Source of the DNA: an uncultured Pelagibacteraceae bacterium
GTDB taxonomy: Bacteria; Pseudomonadota; Alphaproteobacteria; Pelagibacterales; Pelagibacteraceae
Assembly (NCBI GenBank): GCA_902618205.1
Contig: CACMZL010000006.1
Span: 1 to 64,000, forward strand
DNA length: 64,000 nucleotides
Reading direction: 5' to 3'
The translations under genes were made by a program, and so were the position numbers. Shown here piece by piece: positions 11,684 through 20,693 of this stretch (within the stretch, counting starts at the first letter, position 1; each line of letters opens with the position of its first letter). The notes under the pieces are model-generated. The model saw nothing but the letters and a program-made list of their open reading frames with translations, made no database searches and had not been told where the DNA came from.

Positions 11684-12598
11684 ATGTCAAATATTGTATT
11701 CATGGGTACACCGCAGTTTGCTGTGCCCATTCTAAAAAAAATTAATCAAAAATATAAAATTAACTGTGTATTTACTCAACCTCCAAGTAAATCAAATAGA
11801 GGTCAAAAGTTTACGAAATCACCAATTCATAAATGTGCAGAAGAACTTAATCTAGAAATAAAAGCTCCAAAAAAAATTGATGAAGAATTTGAATATCTTA
11901 AAGAATTAAATTTAGATCTTGTAATTGTTGTTGCATACGGACAGTTAATTCCAAAAAAAATTCTTGATTTGAGTAAAAAAGGTTTTTTGAATATTCATGC
12001 TTCATTATTACCAAAATGGAGAGGAGCGGCACCAATCCAAAGATCGATTTTAAACAATGAAAAAAAAACTGGTATATCATTTATGAAAATTGATGAAAAA
12101 TTAGATTCTGGACCAGTATGTAATAAATATTCAATAGATATTCTTGACCAAGATAATGCAGAAAATTTATCTGAAAAATTATCTTATTTAAGCACAGAAA
12201 AAATTTTAGAAAATATGCAAAATGTTTTAGAAGGAGAGGCAATATTTAAAGAGCAAGATCATGCAAAAGCCACATACGCAAATAAAATTCAAAAAATAGA
12301 GGGAAAGATAGATTGGAATAATAGTGCTAGTAAAATAATTGCTCAAATAAATGGATTATACCCAAAACCTGGTGCATGGTTTGAGCTTAACAACAAAAGA
12401 TACAAAATATTAAAAGCCAAAATTAACAATCAGTCAGCAACAATCGGTGAAGTAATCGACGAACAAATGACAATAGCATGTGGTAGAAATTCAATAAATA
12501 TTATTGAGATGCAAAAAGAGGGTAAGAATCCTCAATTAATTAAAGAATTTTTATTAGGGAATAAGGTTAGAAAAGGAACAATAATAAAAAGTGAATAG
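11684..12598 (+). CDS. fmt: Methionyl-tRNA formyltransferase
   Basis: 304 residues. Transfers formyl from 10-formyl-THF to Met-tRNA(fMet). N-terminal FMGTPQFAVPIL, catalytic N103/H105 in NIHASLLPKWRGAAPI and Asp in DEKLDSGP (about 142) are present, followed by the C-terminal tRNA-binding domain (IQKIEGKIDW, GLYPKPGAW). The start abuts the def stop; the last bases overlap the truA GTG start by 8 bases. Confidence 0.96.
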   Translation: MSNIVFMGTPQFAVPILKKINQKYKINCVFTQPPSKSNRGQKFTKSPIHKCAEELNLEIKAPKKIDEEFEYLKELNLDLVIVVAYGQLIPKKILDLSKKGFLNIHASLLPKWRGAAPIQRSILNNEKKTGISFMKIDEKLDSGPVCNKYSIDILDQDNAENLSEKLSYLSTEKILENMQNVLEGEAIFKEQDHAKATYANKIQKIEGKIDWNNSASKIIAQINGLYPKPGAWFELNNKRYKILKAKINNQSATIGEVIDEQMTIACGRNSINIIEMQKEGKNPQLIKEFLLGNKVRKGTIIKSE

Positions 12599-13331
12599 AT
12601 ATCAGATTTTAATAGAATACGAAGGCACTTTATACAATGGTTGGCAAATTCAAAAAAAAGGTAAGTCAATCCAGGAAAATATTGAGATTGTCTTATCTAA
12701 ATTACTTAAAGAAAAAATAAAAATTTACGGGTCTGGACGAACAGACTCAGGAGTTCATGCTAAAGAGCAATCAGCACACTTTGATACTACAGGCAAAATT
12801 ATTCGAAAAGATAAATTAATAAATTCACTAAACTTTTTTTTAAATAAAAAAAAAATATCTATATTGAAAATAAAAAGAAAAAATAAATTTTTTCATTCAA
12901 GATATTCTGCGAAAGAAAGACGGTATACCTATTTAATAAGAAATGATGTTTCTCCTTCTGTTATTAATTTTAATAGAGAGTGGCACGTTAAAAAAAAAAT
13001 TAATGTTAATTTGATGAAAAAAGGAGCCAAAAAGTTAATTGGAACACATGATTTTTCAACTTTTAGAGCATCTAATTGTGCTGCAAAAAGTCCGGTAAGA
13101 ACCATGAAGAAGGTAAAAATAACCAAAGTTAAAAATATTATAAAAATTCAATTTGTATCAAAATCTTTTCTTAAGAGTCAAGTTAGATCCATGGTTGGTT
13201 CACTCAAATACCTTGGTGAAAATAAATGGAACTTAAAAAAATTTACCAGTATCTTTAAATCAAAATCTAGAAAAAATTGTGCTCCTATTGCTCCTGCACA
13301 TGGCTTATATCTTGAGAAAATTATTTATTAG
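12591..13331 (+). CDS. truA: tRNA pseudouridine synthase A
   Basis: 246 residues with a GTG start overlapping the end of fmt. Makes pseudouridine at positions 38-40 of the tRNA anticodon arm. The catalytic Asp is D52 in YGSGRTDSGVHA; RRYTYLIR and FLKSQVRSMVGSL further support TruA. Third gene of the def-fmt-truA unit. Its 3' end overlaps the convergent SET-domain gene by 11 bases. Confidence 0.95.
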   Translation: MNRYQILIEYEGTLYNGWQIQKKGKSIQENIEIVLSKLLKEKIKIYGSGRTDSGVHAKEQSAHFDTTGKIIRKDKLINSLNFFLNKKKISILKIKRKNKFFHSRYSAKERRYTYLIRNDVSPSVINFNREWHVKKKINVNLMKKGAKKLIGTHDFSTFRASNCAAKSPVRTMKKVKITKVKNIIKIQFVSKSFLKSQVRSMVGSLKYLGENKWNLKKFTSIFKSKSRKNCAPIAPAHGLYLEKIIY

Positions 13332-13782
13332 ATTTCTTTTTTTTCTTTTTTATTCTCCATCTTGATCCTTCTCTAACTATATAACCACAACAATTTTTGG
13401 AGCCACACTTACAAGGAAAATCCTTATAGTTTTCATCAAAACTAAACCCATAATCATAAGTTAGTTCCTCATTTTTATTTATATCTTTAATGGAACTAAT
13501 CCATAATTTTAAACCTTTGCCTTCAACTTCGCAGTTTGGATCACAAGAGTGATTAATAAGTCTAGCAGTATTGTAAGCAAAATCACCGTCTAAATCATAT
13601 CTATTATTTAAGTTAAAAAGATAAATCGCTTTATCATTATCGAATTTTGGATTATTTTCAGTCTGTTTTTTTGTAATTATTTTACCTGTGTAGTAAATAA
13701 TCTTAGTTCCTTTTTTTATATTTTTAGATGCAAACAGTCCCCTGTTATCAATATTTGATGATTTTTGTTTATATAGTTTCAT
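13321..13782 (-). CDS. SET-domain protein lysine methyltransferase
   Basis: 153 residues, essentially a stand-alone SET domain. Visible: RGLFASKNIKKGTKI at the N-terminus, the SAM/active-site motif RLINHSCDPN (77-83) and ELTYDYG (106-112) with the catalytic Tyr. After it comes a post-SET Cys cluster, C124-x-C126-x4-C131, which with C80 forms the zinc site known from eukaryotic histone methyltransferases. The C-terminus is a Lys run. SAM-dependent protein-lysine methylation is the family activity; the target is unknown. Two bases downstream of the deacetylase-like gene and probably co-transcribed with it. Confidence 0.85.
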   Translation of the reverse strand: MKLYKQKSSNIDNRGLFASKNIKKGTKIIYYTGKIITKKQTENNPKFDNDKAIYLFNLNNRYDLDGDFAYNTARLINHSCDPNCEVEGKGLKLWISSIKDINKNEELTYDYGFSFDENYKDFPCKCGSKNCCGYIVREGSRWRIKKKKKKSNK

Positions 13783-13784
13783 GA

Positions 13785-14714
13785 TTATTTATTTTCTGTC
13801 TCGATTAATGCATTTACATGATAATTAGCGCTTTCAGCAAGTGCTTTCAGGTCGTATCCACCTTCTAGTAAAGATACCACTTTTCCATTAGTAAATTTAT
13901 TGGTGGCTTTTAGCGTTCTTCTTGTTATTTCATAAAAATCTTTGGATGAAAGTTCAAATTGAGCTAGTGGATCGTTCTTGTGTGCATCAAAGCCAGCAGA
14001 AAAGATTAAGTAATCAGGCTTATATTCAATTAACTTATCTAAAACTCTATCATAAGCATTAAAATATTCTTCAGAATTTGTGCCTGCAGGAAGAGGTATA
14101 TTAAGAGAATTATTATACTTTCCCTTGTCTTTTTCTGAGCCACCACCTGGATAAAATGGATATTGATGTGTTGATATATAAAGTGAATTTTTGTTGTCAT
14201 ACATTACATCATAATTTCCATTTCCCCAATGAACATCAAAATCTACACATGCAATTCTTTTATAATTATATTTTTTTATTAAATAATTAACTGCAACACC
14301 TGCATTAGAAATACAGCAAAAGCCCATTGATTTGTTTTTTTCAGCATGGTGTCCTGGTGGTCGTACCACACAAAATGCATTTTTATATTTTTTATTCTCA
14401 ATTCCATCTATTGCACTTATAGCTGATCCTGCAGCTTGAAACACTGCATCCTTACTTCCAGGCGATACAACAGTATCACCATCTAAAAAATTTAATCCAC
14501 TTTTAGGAAATGAGTCTTTTAAATTATTAATATAATCTTCAGAATGTGTCATATTAAGAATATCATTAGGAACAACATCTGGTTTATCCCAAAGCAGTTC
14601 TTTATTTTTTTTTAAAGTATCAATTATTGAAACTACTCTTTTCGGTTGCTCTGGATGACCATCGCCTGTTATATGTTTTTCTGAAGATTCAGATGTTATA
14701 ATTGCAGTTTTCAA
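13785..14714 (-). CDS. Histone deacetylase/acetoin-utilisation family amidohydrolase
   Basis: 309 residues. Zn-dependent deacetylase fold of the HDAC/AcuC/acetylpolyamine amidohydrolase family. Catalytic His pair in RPPGHHAEK (H122, H123), metal ligands D160 and H162 in DFDVHWGNG and D243 in SAGFDAHKNDPL, and the transition-state Tyr in EGGYDL (Y287) are all present. The substrate cannot be told from sequence: an acetylated protein lysine or an acetylpolyamine are both possible. Overlaps dapE by 4 bases and is followed by the SET-domain gene. Confidence 0.87.
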   Translation of the reverse strand: MKTAIITSESSEKHITGDGHPEQPKRVVSIIDTLKKNKELLWDKPDVVPNDILNMTHSEDYINNLKDSFPKSGLNFLDGDTVVSPGSKDAVFQAAGSAISAIDGIENKKYKNAFCVVRPPGHHAEKNKSMGFCCISNAGVAVNYLIKKYNYKRIACVDFDVHWGNGNYDVMYDNKNSLYISTHQYPFYPGGGSEKDKGKYNNSLNIPLPAGTNSEEYFNAYDRVLDKLIEYKPDYLIFSAGFDAHKNDPLAQFELSSKDFYEITRRTLKATNKFTNGKVVSLLEGGYDLKALAESANYHVNALIETENK

Positions 14715-15853
14715 GCGAAATAATTATGTAAAATGTTCTTATAAATCTTAGTTAACTTTTTTAAATCTGAGATCGATGTTCTTTCATTAACCATATGAAT
14801 AGTATTATTTCTTAACCCAAGCTCAAGACGCGGTATTGAACCTAAAAATCTGCTGTCACTTGTGCCACCTCTACAATTTAATTTTGCATTGTTCCCTGTA
14901 ACTTTTTTTACAACTTTTTTTACCATATAAATTTCTTTATTTGGTTCTGTGTAAAATGCTTCTCCACTTACTTTATAATCTATTTTGGTTTTGCAATTTT
15001 CTTTTTTTGCAACTGCATTAATAATTTTACTAAGTTTTTTTTTCAAAGATGTTGATTTATAAGTTGAATTAAACCTAACATTAAATTTAGCACTTGCAGA
15101 TTGTGGGACTACATTTTCAGATATATTATCCACATTCATTTTTGTAAATTCCAAATTTGATGGTGGCATATACTTTGTTCCTTTGTCCAGCGTAACACTT
15201 TTTAGTTTAGATATTATTTTAGCAAGAGCAGTACATGGATTTATATATGTCCCATAAAATGCAGAGTGTCCACTTTTTCCATATACTATTACTGTTGCAT
15301 TCATAGAACCTCTTCTTCCAATTCTAATTTCATCCCCAACTGATTTATTTGATGATGGTTCGCCTACTACCGAAAAATCAATTTTCTCTCTTTTTTTCTT
15401 TAAATATTTCATAACGGCTGGACATCCATGACCTGTAGTTTCTTCATCAGCCGTAATTATTATTGATATAGAACCTTTAAATTTTTTATTTTTAATAAAA
15501 TTACTTACAGCGCTTATCCAACATGCCACACTACCCTTCATGTCCTGGGATCCTCTTCCATATAAATATCCTTTTTTTACTACTGCTTTAAACGGCGGAA
15601 ACTCCCAATTATTGAGGTTAGCAACAACATCTGTGTGACCCAAATAATTAATGTTAGGTTTTGATTTACCAAATTTTGCATACAAATTTAATGCAGGTTT
15701 AGCACCTGTGCCTTTTGATTTTATTATATGACATTTAAATCCTATTGATGAGAGTTTCCTTGAAAGGAAATTCATAATACCTTTATCTTGTGTTTTAATT
15801 GTTTGAAATTTTATTAGCTCTTGAGCTAAAGTCAGTTCATTATAAGTTTTCAT
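14711..15853 (-). CDS. dapE: Succinyl-diaminopimelate desuccinylase
   Basis: 380 residues, M20 metallopeptidase family. Releases succinate to give LL-diaminopimelate for lysine and peptidoglycan. Metal-site motifs NYLGHTDVV, GRGSQDMKG and TADEETTGHG are present, plus GEPSS and CRGGTSDSRF at the C-terminal part. It lies 4 bases after dapD on the same strand, so two succinylase-pathway steps are adjacent. Normal length. Confidence 0.94.
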   Translation of the reverse strand: MKTYNELTLAQELIKFQTIKTQDKGIMNFLSRKLSSIGFKCHIIKSKGTGAKPALNLYAKFGKSKPNINYLGHTDVVANLNNWEFPPFKAVVKKGYLYGRGSQDMKGSVACWISAVSNFIKNKKFKGSISIIITADEETTGHGCPAVMKYLKKKREKIDFSVVGEPSSNKSVGDEIRIGRRGSMNATVIVYGKSGHSAFYGTYINPCTALAKIISKLKSVTLDKGTKYMPPSNLEFTKMNVDNISENVVPQSASAKFNVRFNSTYKSTSLKKKLSKIINAVAKKENCKTKIDYKVSGEAFYTEPNKEIYMVKKVVKKVTGNNAKLNCRGGTSDSRFLGSIPRLELGLRNNTIHMVNERTSISDLKKLTKIYKNILHNYFA

Positions 15854-15857
15854 TAAT

Positions 15858-16685
15858 CTATTCTCTTAAAAGATCGTTAACAGATGTCTTAGATCTAGTT
15901 TTTTCATCAACTTGTTTAATAATTACTGCACAGCTTAACGAGGGTGCAGATGGATTATTTTTATCAGGAAGAGATCCTGGTACAACAACCGAGTATGGAG
16001 GGATTTTGCCATAAGTGATTTCACCAGTCGCCCGGTTTACTATTTTAGTACTTTGCGTTATCAGCATCCCCATACTTAATACTGAGCCTTCTCCAACTAT
16101 AACACCTTCAACAACCTCCGACATTGCGCCAACAAAAACATTATCTTCAATAATTGTTGGTAATGCTTGGGCAGGTTCCAATACTCCTCCAATCCCTGAG
16201 CCAGCAGAGATATGACAATTTTTTCCAATTTGACAACAACTTCCTGCTCGACTAAACGTGTCCATCATGGTTCCGGAGTCGATCCATGCTCCGATATTTA
16301 CATAGCATGGCATTAAGACTGCATTTTTACCTATAAAAGATCCTCTTCTAACAGGAGAATTAGGAACCATCCTAAATCCTGCTTTTTCATGGTCTTCTCT
16401 AGACCACCCTGCAGTTTTACCTTTTAATAGATGCGCTTTATCATACCAGCTACTGTAGGGGCCATTTAAATTTTCCATTGGATACATTCTAAAACTTAAC
16501 ATAATTGCTTTTTTTATGTGCTGATGTGTTACCCACTCACCATTAATTTTTTCAGCTACTCTGACTTTACCACTATCTAAGTCATCAATAATTTGATTAA
16601 CTGTATTTTTTAAACTCTCATCTGAATTTGGACTTACTTGGTCTCTATTTTCCCAAGCATCATTGATTATATTTTCTATGCTCAT
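15858..16685 (-). CDS. dapD: Tetrahydrodipicolinate N-succinyltransferase
   Basis: 275 residues. Uses succinyl-CoA to acylate tetrahydrodipicolinate, the step before DapC and DapE. The left-handed beta-helix hexapeptide repeats are visible from VRRGSFIGKNAVLMPCYVN onward (GAWIDSGTMMDTFSRAGSC, IGKNCHISAGSGIGGV). The N-terminal helical domain is typical. Upstream of dapE by 4 bases and downstream of the HAD phosphatase gene. Confidence 0.95.
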   Translation of the reverse strand: MSIENIINDAWENRDQVSPNSDESLKNTVNQIIDDLDSGKVRVAEKINGEWVTHQHIKKAIMLSFRMYPMENLNGPYSSWYDKAHLLKGKTAGWSREDHEKAGFRMVPNSPVRRGSFIGKNAVLMPCYVNIGAWIDSGTMMDTFSRAGSCCQIGKNCHISAGSGIGGVLEPAQALPTIIEDNVFVGAMSEVVEGVIVGEGSVLSMGMLITQSTKIVNRATGEITYGKIPPYSVVVPGSLPDKNNPSAPSLSCAVIIKQVDEKTRSKTSVNDLLRE

Positions 16686-16689
16686 AAAA

Positions 16690-17361
16690 TTAAGAACTTT
16701 TTAATAACCTTATTTCTTTTAAAAATAAAGAGAGATTTTCGATTTTATAGTCGATGTAATTTTTATCAGACTCTTTTTTACCCCAGTATTCGTTATTAAT
16801 AAGCCAAGCTGTTATAGTACCCCGCTCTTTACCTATTGATAAATTTTTAGCTATATCCTCAATATAAAGAGTTTCTTTTGGATTAATCTTAAATTTATCA
16901 ACCATAAGATCAAAAGCTTTCGCTTCAGGCTTAGGGTGATATTTTGCGTCCACGATATCAAATATATCTTTAAATTGGTCTTCAATACCAAGAGTTTTCA
17001 CTATATTTTTTACGTGCGCTCTACTTCCGTTTGTGAATACGAATTTATTTAAATTTATATTTTCAAGCTCATTTCTTAAAACAAGATCTTTTTCCATAAA
17101 TGAAAGATCGATATCATGAACATACTCCAAGAATTCTTCCGGCGGTATATCATGATGTATCATCAATCCATTTAGGCTTGTGTTATATTTGTGAAAATAA
17201 TCTCTTTGTAATTCTTTAGCTTTTACAAGATCTAGCTTAAGTTTATTGGAAATATATTTTGTCATCCTCTTACTAACTTGGCCAAAAACTGCTTCTAGAT
17301 CACTATATAAAACACCATCACAGTCGAACAAAATATTCTTTATATTCTTTAGATTATTCAT
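16690..17361 (-). CDS. HAD-superfamily phosphatase, pyrimidine 5'-nucleotidase type
   Basis: 223 residues. HAD motif I is ILFDCDGVLYSD (nucleophile D13, acid D15); motif II FTNGSRAHV and motif IV ETLYIEDIAKN follow. The overall pattern fits the pyrimidine 5'-nucleotidase/SDT1-like group found between argB and dapD in many Alphaproteobacteria. Its start overlaps the argB stop by 4 bases (ATGA). The natural substrate is not evident from sequence. Confidence 0.8.
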   Translation of the reverse strand: MNNLKNIKNILFDCDGVLYSDLEAVFGQVSKRMTKYISNKLKLDLVKAKELQRDYFHKYNTSLNGLMIHHDIPPEEFLEYVHDIDLSFMEKDLVLRNELENINLNKFVFTNGSRAHVKNIVKTLGIEDQFKDIFDIVDAKYHPKPEAKAFDLMVDKFKINPKETLYIEDIAKNLSIGKERGTITAWLINNEYWGKKESDKNYIDYKIENLSLFLKEIRLLKSS

Positions 17362-18206
17362 TTTCTTATTAATGTTCCTGCACCCTTATCAGAAAATAAC
17401 TCAAATAGTATTGAATGTGGTTTTCTCCCATCTACAATAACAACACCTCTAACACCATTAGATATTGCATCTAAACAAGTATTTATTTTTGGTATCATGC
17501 CTCCAGAAATAATATTATTTTTTAACATTTCATTGGCTTTATTGAGATTAATTTCAGATATAAGTTTTTGATTTTGATCAAGAACTCCTTCAACATCTGT
17601 CATCAAAAGAAGACGTCTTGCATCGATCTCTTTTGCGATTGAACCTGCAGCAACATCTGCATTAATATTATAAATTCTACCGTCATCACCCAATCCTAAA
17701 GGGACAACAATTGGAATTTGTTTATTATTAATAAAATTTAATATTTTCTCTTTATTAATTTTTTTCGGTTTCCCGACATATCCCAATTCTTCACTTTCTG
17801 GAATAATATTAATTACATTATTTTCTTTAGGTGATATTGAACAAACATTAGTGTTTTTAGATTTTAATTCATTTAAAATCTCTAAATTAAGTTCTAGTAA
17901 AGCCTCTTCTATATATCTTATTGTTTTATCGTCTGAAACCCTAAGTCCTTTGATAAATCTTGTTTCAATATTATTTTCATCTAATTTTTTTTTAATATTT
18001 TTACCTCCACCATGAACTACTATTGCTGATAAACCAATTTTGTTTATTACTGAAATATCTTCTATGAACTGATTAAATAGTTTTTTATCTAATAAAACAG
18101 ATCCACCACATTTAATTACTATAACCTCAGACTGGTATTTATTTATATATTTTTCAACCTCATTAATATTCGGCCCATCTGCTGGAATAATCTTATCTAA
18201 TTCCAT
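17358..18206 (-). CDS. argB: Acetylglutamate kinase
   Basis: 282 residues from the ATG at 18204-18206 (a TTG one codon upstream gives MM and is ignored). Second step of arginine synthesis: phosphorylates N-acetylglutamate. Amino-acid-kinase motifs VIKCGGSVL and VVHGGG, then GLGDDGRIYNINADVAAGSIA and LLLMTDVEGVLD, and GGMIPKI near the C-terminus, are all conserved. Follows yidC with a 3-base gap; other arginine genes lie at 48.5-50.6 kb and 61.5-62.8 kb. Confidence 0.95.
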   Translation of the reverse strand: MELDKIIPADGPNINEVEKYINKYQSEVIVIKCGGSVLLDKKLFNQFIEDISVINKIGLSAIVVHGGGKNIKKKLDENNIETRFIKGLRVSDDKTIRYIEEALLELNLEILNELKSKNTNVCSISPKENNVINIIPESEELGYVGKPKKINKEKILNFINNKQIPIVVPLGLGDDGRIYNINADVAAGSIAKEIDARRLLLMTDVEGVLDQNQKLISEINLNKANEMLKNNIISGGMIPKINTCLDAISNGVRGVVIVDGRKPHSILFELFSDKGAGTLIRK

Positions 18207-18209
18207 CAA

Positions 18210-19892
18210 TTAAACGGTTTTAACTGAAGTTCTCTTCATAATTACATATTGTTGTGCCATTGTAAGCACGTTATTAATTGTCCAATATATAACTAATCCT
18301 GATGGAAAAGGTGCTAGTATCACTGTTAAGAATACAGGAAAAAACATAAATATTTTTTGCTGAATTGGATCTGGTGGCGTTGGATTAAGTTTTTGTTGCA
18401 TCCACATTGTTACACCCATTGCTACCGGCCAAGCTCCGATAATTAAAAATGACGGCACATCATATGGTAACAAACCAAATAGATTAAATAAACTTGTTGG
18501 ATCTCTTTCACTTAGATCATGTATCCAACCAAAAAAAGGCTGATGTCTCATTTCAATTGTAACAAATAGCATTTTATAAATTGCAAAAAAGAATGGTATT
18601 TGAATTAAAATAGGCAAACATCCACTTACAGGATTCACTTTCTCTCTTTTGTAAAGAGCCATCATTTCTTGCTGTAACTTCATTTTATCTTCCTTATGTA
18701 GTTCTTTAAGTCTAACCATTTCGGGCTGAAGAACTTTCATTTTTGCCATTGATCTAAATGAGTAGTTAGCGAGGGGAAAAAATAATATTCTTATACAAGC
18801 GGTAATTAGTATAATTGCAATTCCATAGTTGCCAGTTAATTTAAAAAAATAATCTGATATTAGGAATATTGGTTTTGTTAAAAAATATAGGAAACCCCAA
18901 TCAATTGCTAAATCAAATTTATTAATATTTAGTTTTTCAGCATAACCATCAACAACATCCACTTCTTTTGCTGCAATAATCACTTTTACCTGATTAGTTT
19001 TACTTTCATTAGCTCTAACTTCTGTTGCAGAAGTCTCTATGAAGTTAGCTTTAAATTTATTTTTATAATCGAAATCTGATCTAAAACTTTTATTACTTTC
19101 TGGTATTAAACTTGTTATCCAATATTTATCTGTAATACCCATCCATCCTTTATTAGCATTTACAGAGTACTTCTTGTCTTTAATGTCATCGTAATCTTCT
19201 TCAACAAGATTATCATCAAAAACACCTAATAAGCCTTCATGTAATATATAAAAATCAGTTACATCAGGAGCTAGGTTTCTAATAATTTGTCCATATGGAT
19301 AAAAGTTATAAGTATTTTGAGTATTATTCGTAATTTTTTGGTTAACAGTAAATAAAAATTTATCATCTATACTTATTTCCTTCTCAAAACTTATATTCTG
19401 TTCATTATTCCACACTAATTTAATTGGATTGTTCGGTGTCAGCAATTTATTGCCAACTACTTCCCATTTTGTATTTGAATTAGGAACTTCGATATCTTTA
19501 TTATTTATAGCCCAACCTGTTTCTATATAATAACCATTTTCAGATTCTTTAGGATGAAGTAAAACAACACTTTCATCAGAGTCTAAAGTTTCAGTGTATT
19601 TCTTAAAAATCAAGTCATCGATTAATGATCCCTCTAGAGAAATTGAACCTTTAATATTTTCATTTTCAAAAAGAATCCTTTCAACTTTGTTAATTGCCTC
19701 GGATCTAGAAATTTTATTATTCTCAATATTTTGATCTATTTTTGGTGCCTCATTAAGTTTAAGATTGTTCTTATCTTGATCATTATTAATTACCTGCTTT
19801 GGATCAGGACTTGGCGGAGCAAAAAATAGTCCATAGAGAATTATTACTGCTGCACTTAATGAAATTGCTGCTATTACGTTTCTCGTGTCCAT
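18210..19892 (-). CDS. yidC: Membrane protein insertase YidC
   Basis: 560 residues. Inserts and folds inner-membrane proteins, alone or with Sec. Layout: N-terminal membrane helix (residues 5-26), a large periplasmic domain to about residue 340, then the conserved five-helix insertase core with YGIAIILITACIRILFFPLA, the MKVLQPEMVRLKE loop and PVSGCLPILIQIPFFFAIYKML. The C-terminal tail is short and basic. Overlaps yidD by one base in the rpmH-rnpA-yidD-yidC unit. Confidence 0.96.
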   Translation of the reverse strand: MDTRNVIAAISLSAAVIILYGLFFAPPSPDPKQVINNDQDKNNLKLNEAPKIDQNIENNKISRSEAINKVERILFENENIKGSISLEGSLIDDLIFKKYTETLDSDESVVLLHPKESENGYYIETGWAINNKDIEVPNSNTKWEVVGNKLLTPNNPIKLVWNNEQNISFEKEISIDDKFLFTVNQKITNNTQNTYNFYPYGQIIRNLAPDVTDFYILHEGLLGVFDDNLVEEDYDDIKDKKYSVNANKGWMGITDKYWITSLIPESNKSFRSDFDYKNKFKANFIETSATEVRANESKTNQVKVIIAAKEVDVVDGYAEKLNINKFDLAIDWGFLYFLTKPIFLISDYFFKLTGNYGIAIILITACIRILFFPLANYSFRSMAKMKVLQPEMVRLKELHKEDKMKLQQEMMALYKREKVNPVSGCLPILIQIPFFFAIYKMLFVTIEMRHQPFFGWIHDLSERDPTSLFNLFGLLPYDVPSFLIIGAWPVAMGVTMWMQQKLNPTPPDPIQQKIFMFFPVFLTVILAPFPSGLVIYWTINNVLTMAQQYVIMKRTSVKTV

Positions 19893-20131
19893 TATTTAAT
19901 ATTCTTTTTCTTTACCGGATCATACCCATGTCCTCCTCCTAAAAATTTTATAGGATGACAAGATAAAATTCTTTTAATGCCTTTGTAACAACCTTTTAAA
20001 ACACCATATTCATTTAAACTATCAATAAAATACTCTGAACAGGTTGGAAGATACCTACAATTATTACCCAGAACCGGTGAAATGAAAAATTTATAAAATT
20101 TAATTATATATATAAATCCTTTTTTAATCAT
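19892..20131 (-). CDS. yidD: Membrane protein insertion efficiency factor YidD
   Basis: 79 residues. Small amphipathic protein of the YidD family, encoded as usual between rnpA and yidC. Hallmarks FYKFFISPVLGNNCRYLPTC, the SEYFIDSL helix and CHPIKFLGGGHGYDPV are visible, including the conserved Cys residues. Helps membrane protein insertion by an undefined route. Starts 2 bases after the rnpA stop. Confidence 0.93.
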   Translation of the reverse strand: MIKKGFIYIIKFYKFFISPVLGNNCRYLPTCSEYFIDSLNEYGVLKGCYKGIKRILSCHPIKFLGGGHGYDPVKKKNIK

Positions 20132-20133
20132 AA

Positions 20134-20475
20134 CTATCTAATTTTTTTTAACTCACTAAAAAGTTTTATTTTAATAAATTTGTATTCATCTTCTAAGACA
20201 GATTTTCTAGCAATTAATAAATAACTATAGTTAAGATTAATTTTTATTTTTTTTAAAGCCTCATTCATCATATTTCTTAATCTTCTTTTAATTTTATTTC
20301 TTATAACAGCTGTACCAATCTTTTTTTTTGTAATAAAACTTATATTAAAATATTTATTACTTTTACTTTCTAATCTCCTGTAAAAAATTGTTGAATATTT
20401 ATTTGAAATTTTTTTACCATTTAAAATAAATTTAAAATCTTCATTTTTAGATAAACTTTTTAATTTAACCTGCAT
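20134..20475 (-). CDS. rnpA: Ribonuclease P protein component
   Basis: 113 residues, very basic. Protein subunit of RNase P that matures tRNA 5' ends with the RnpB RNA. The family signature is RNKIKRRLRNMMNEA, preceded by KKKIGTAVIRN. Its ATG overlaps the rpmH stop by one base, so the two are coupled, as is common in bacteria. Confidence 0.93.
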   Translation of the reverse strand: MQVKLKSLSKNEDFKFILNGKKISNKYSTIFYRRLESKSNKYFNISFITKKKIGTAVIRNKIKRRLRNMMNEALKKIKINLNYSYLLIARKSVLEDEYKFIKIKLFSELKKIR

Positions 20476-20609
20476 TAAACAGTGAGTTTTTTTCTACCCT
20501 TGCTTCTTCTTCTTCTAATTAGTTTTCTTCCACCTTTAGTTTTCATTTTAGACCTAAAACCATGCCTTCTTTTTCTCACTTTTTTACTAGGTTGATATGT
20601 TCGTTTCAT
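20475..20609 (-). CDS. rpmH: 50S ribosomal protein L34
   Basis: 44 residues read directly from the minus strand (ATG at 20607-20609, TAA at 20475-20477): [20 protein letters not shown], then [20 protein letters not shown] and LTV. This is a textbook L34 of normal length. It heads the rpmH-rnpA-yidD-yidC unit. The 84-base divergent gap to the next gene (20610-20693) must hold the promoters; A/T-rich -10-like boxes are too many there for a firm call. Confidence 0.96.
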   Translation of the reverse strand: MKRTYQPSKKVRKRRHGFRSKMKTKGGRKLIRRRRSKGRKKLTV

Positions 20610-20693
20610 ATTAAGGCTTCTTTTTTGTTAAATTTCGGTAGTTATACAATTTAATGTATATAAGTACAGCGATTTTTAATAAATTAAGTCAAA

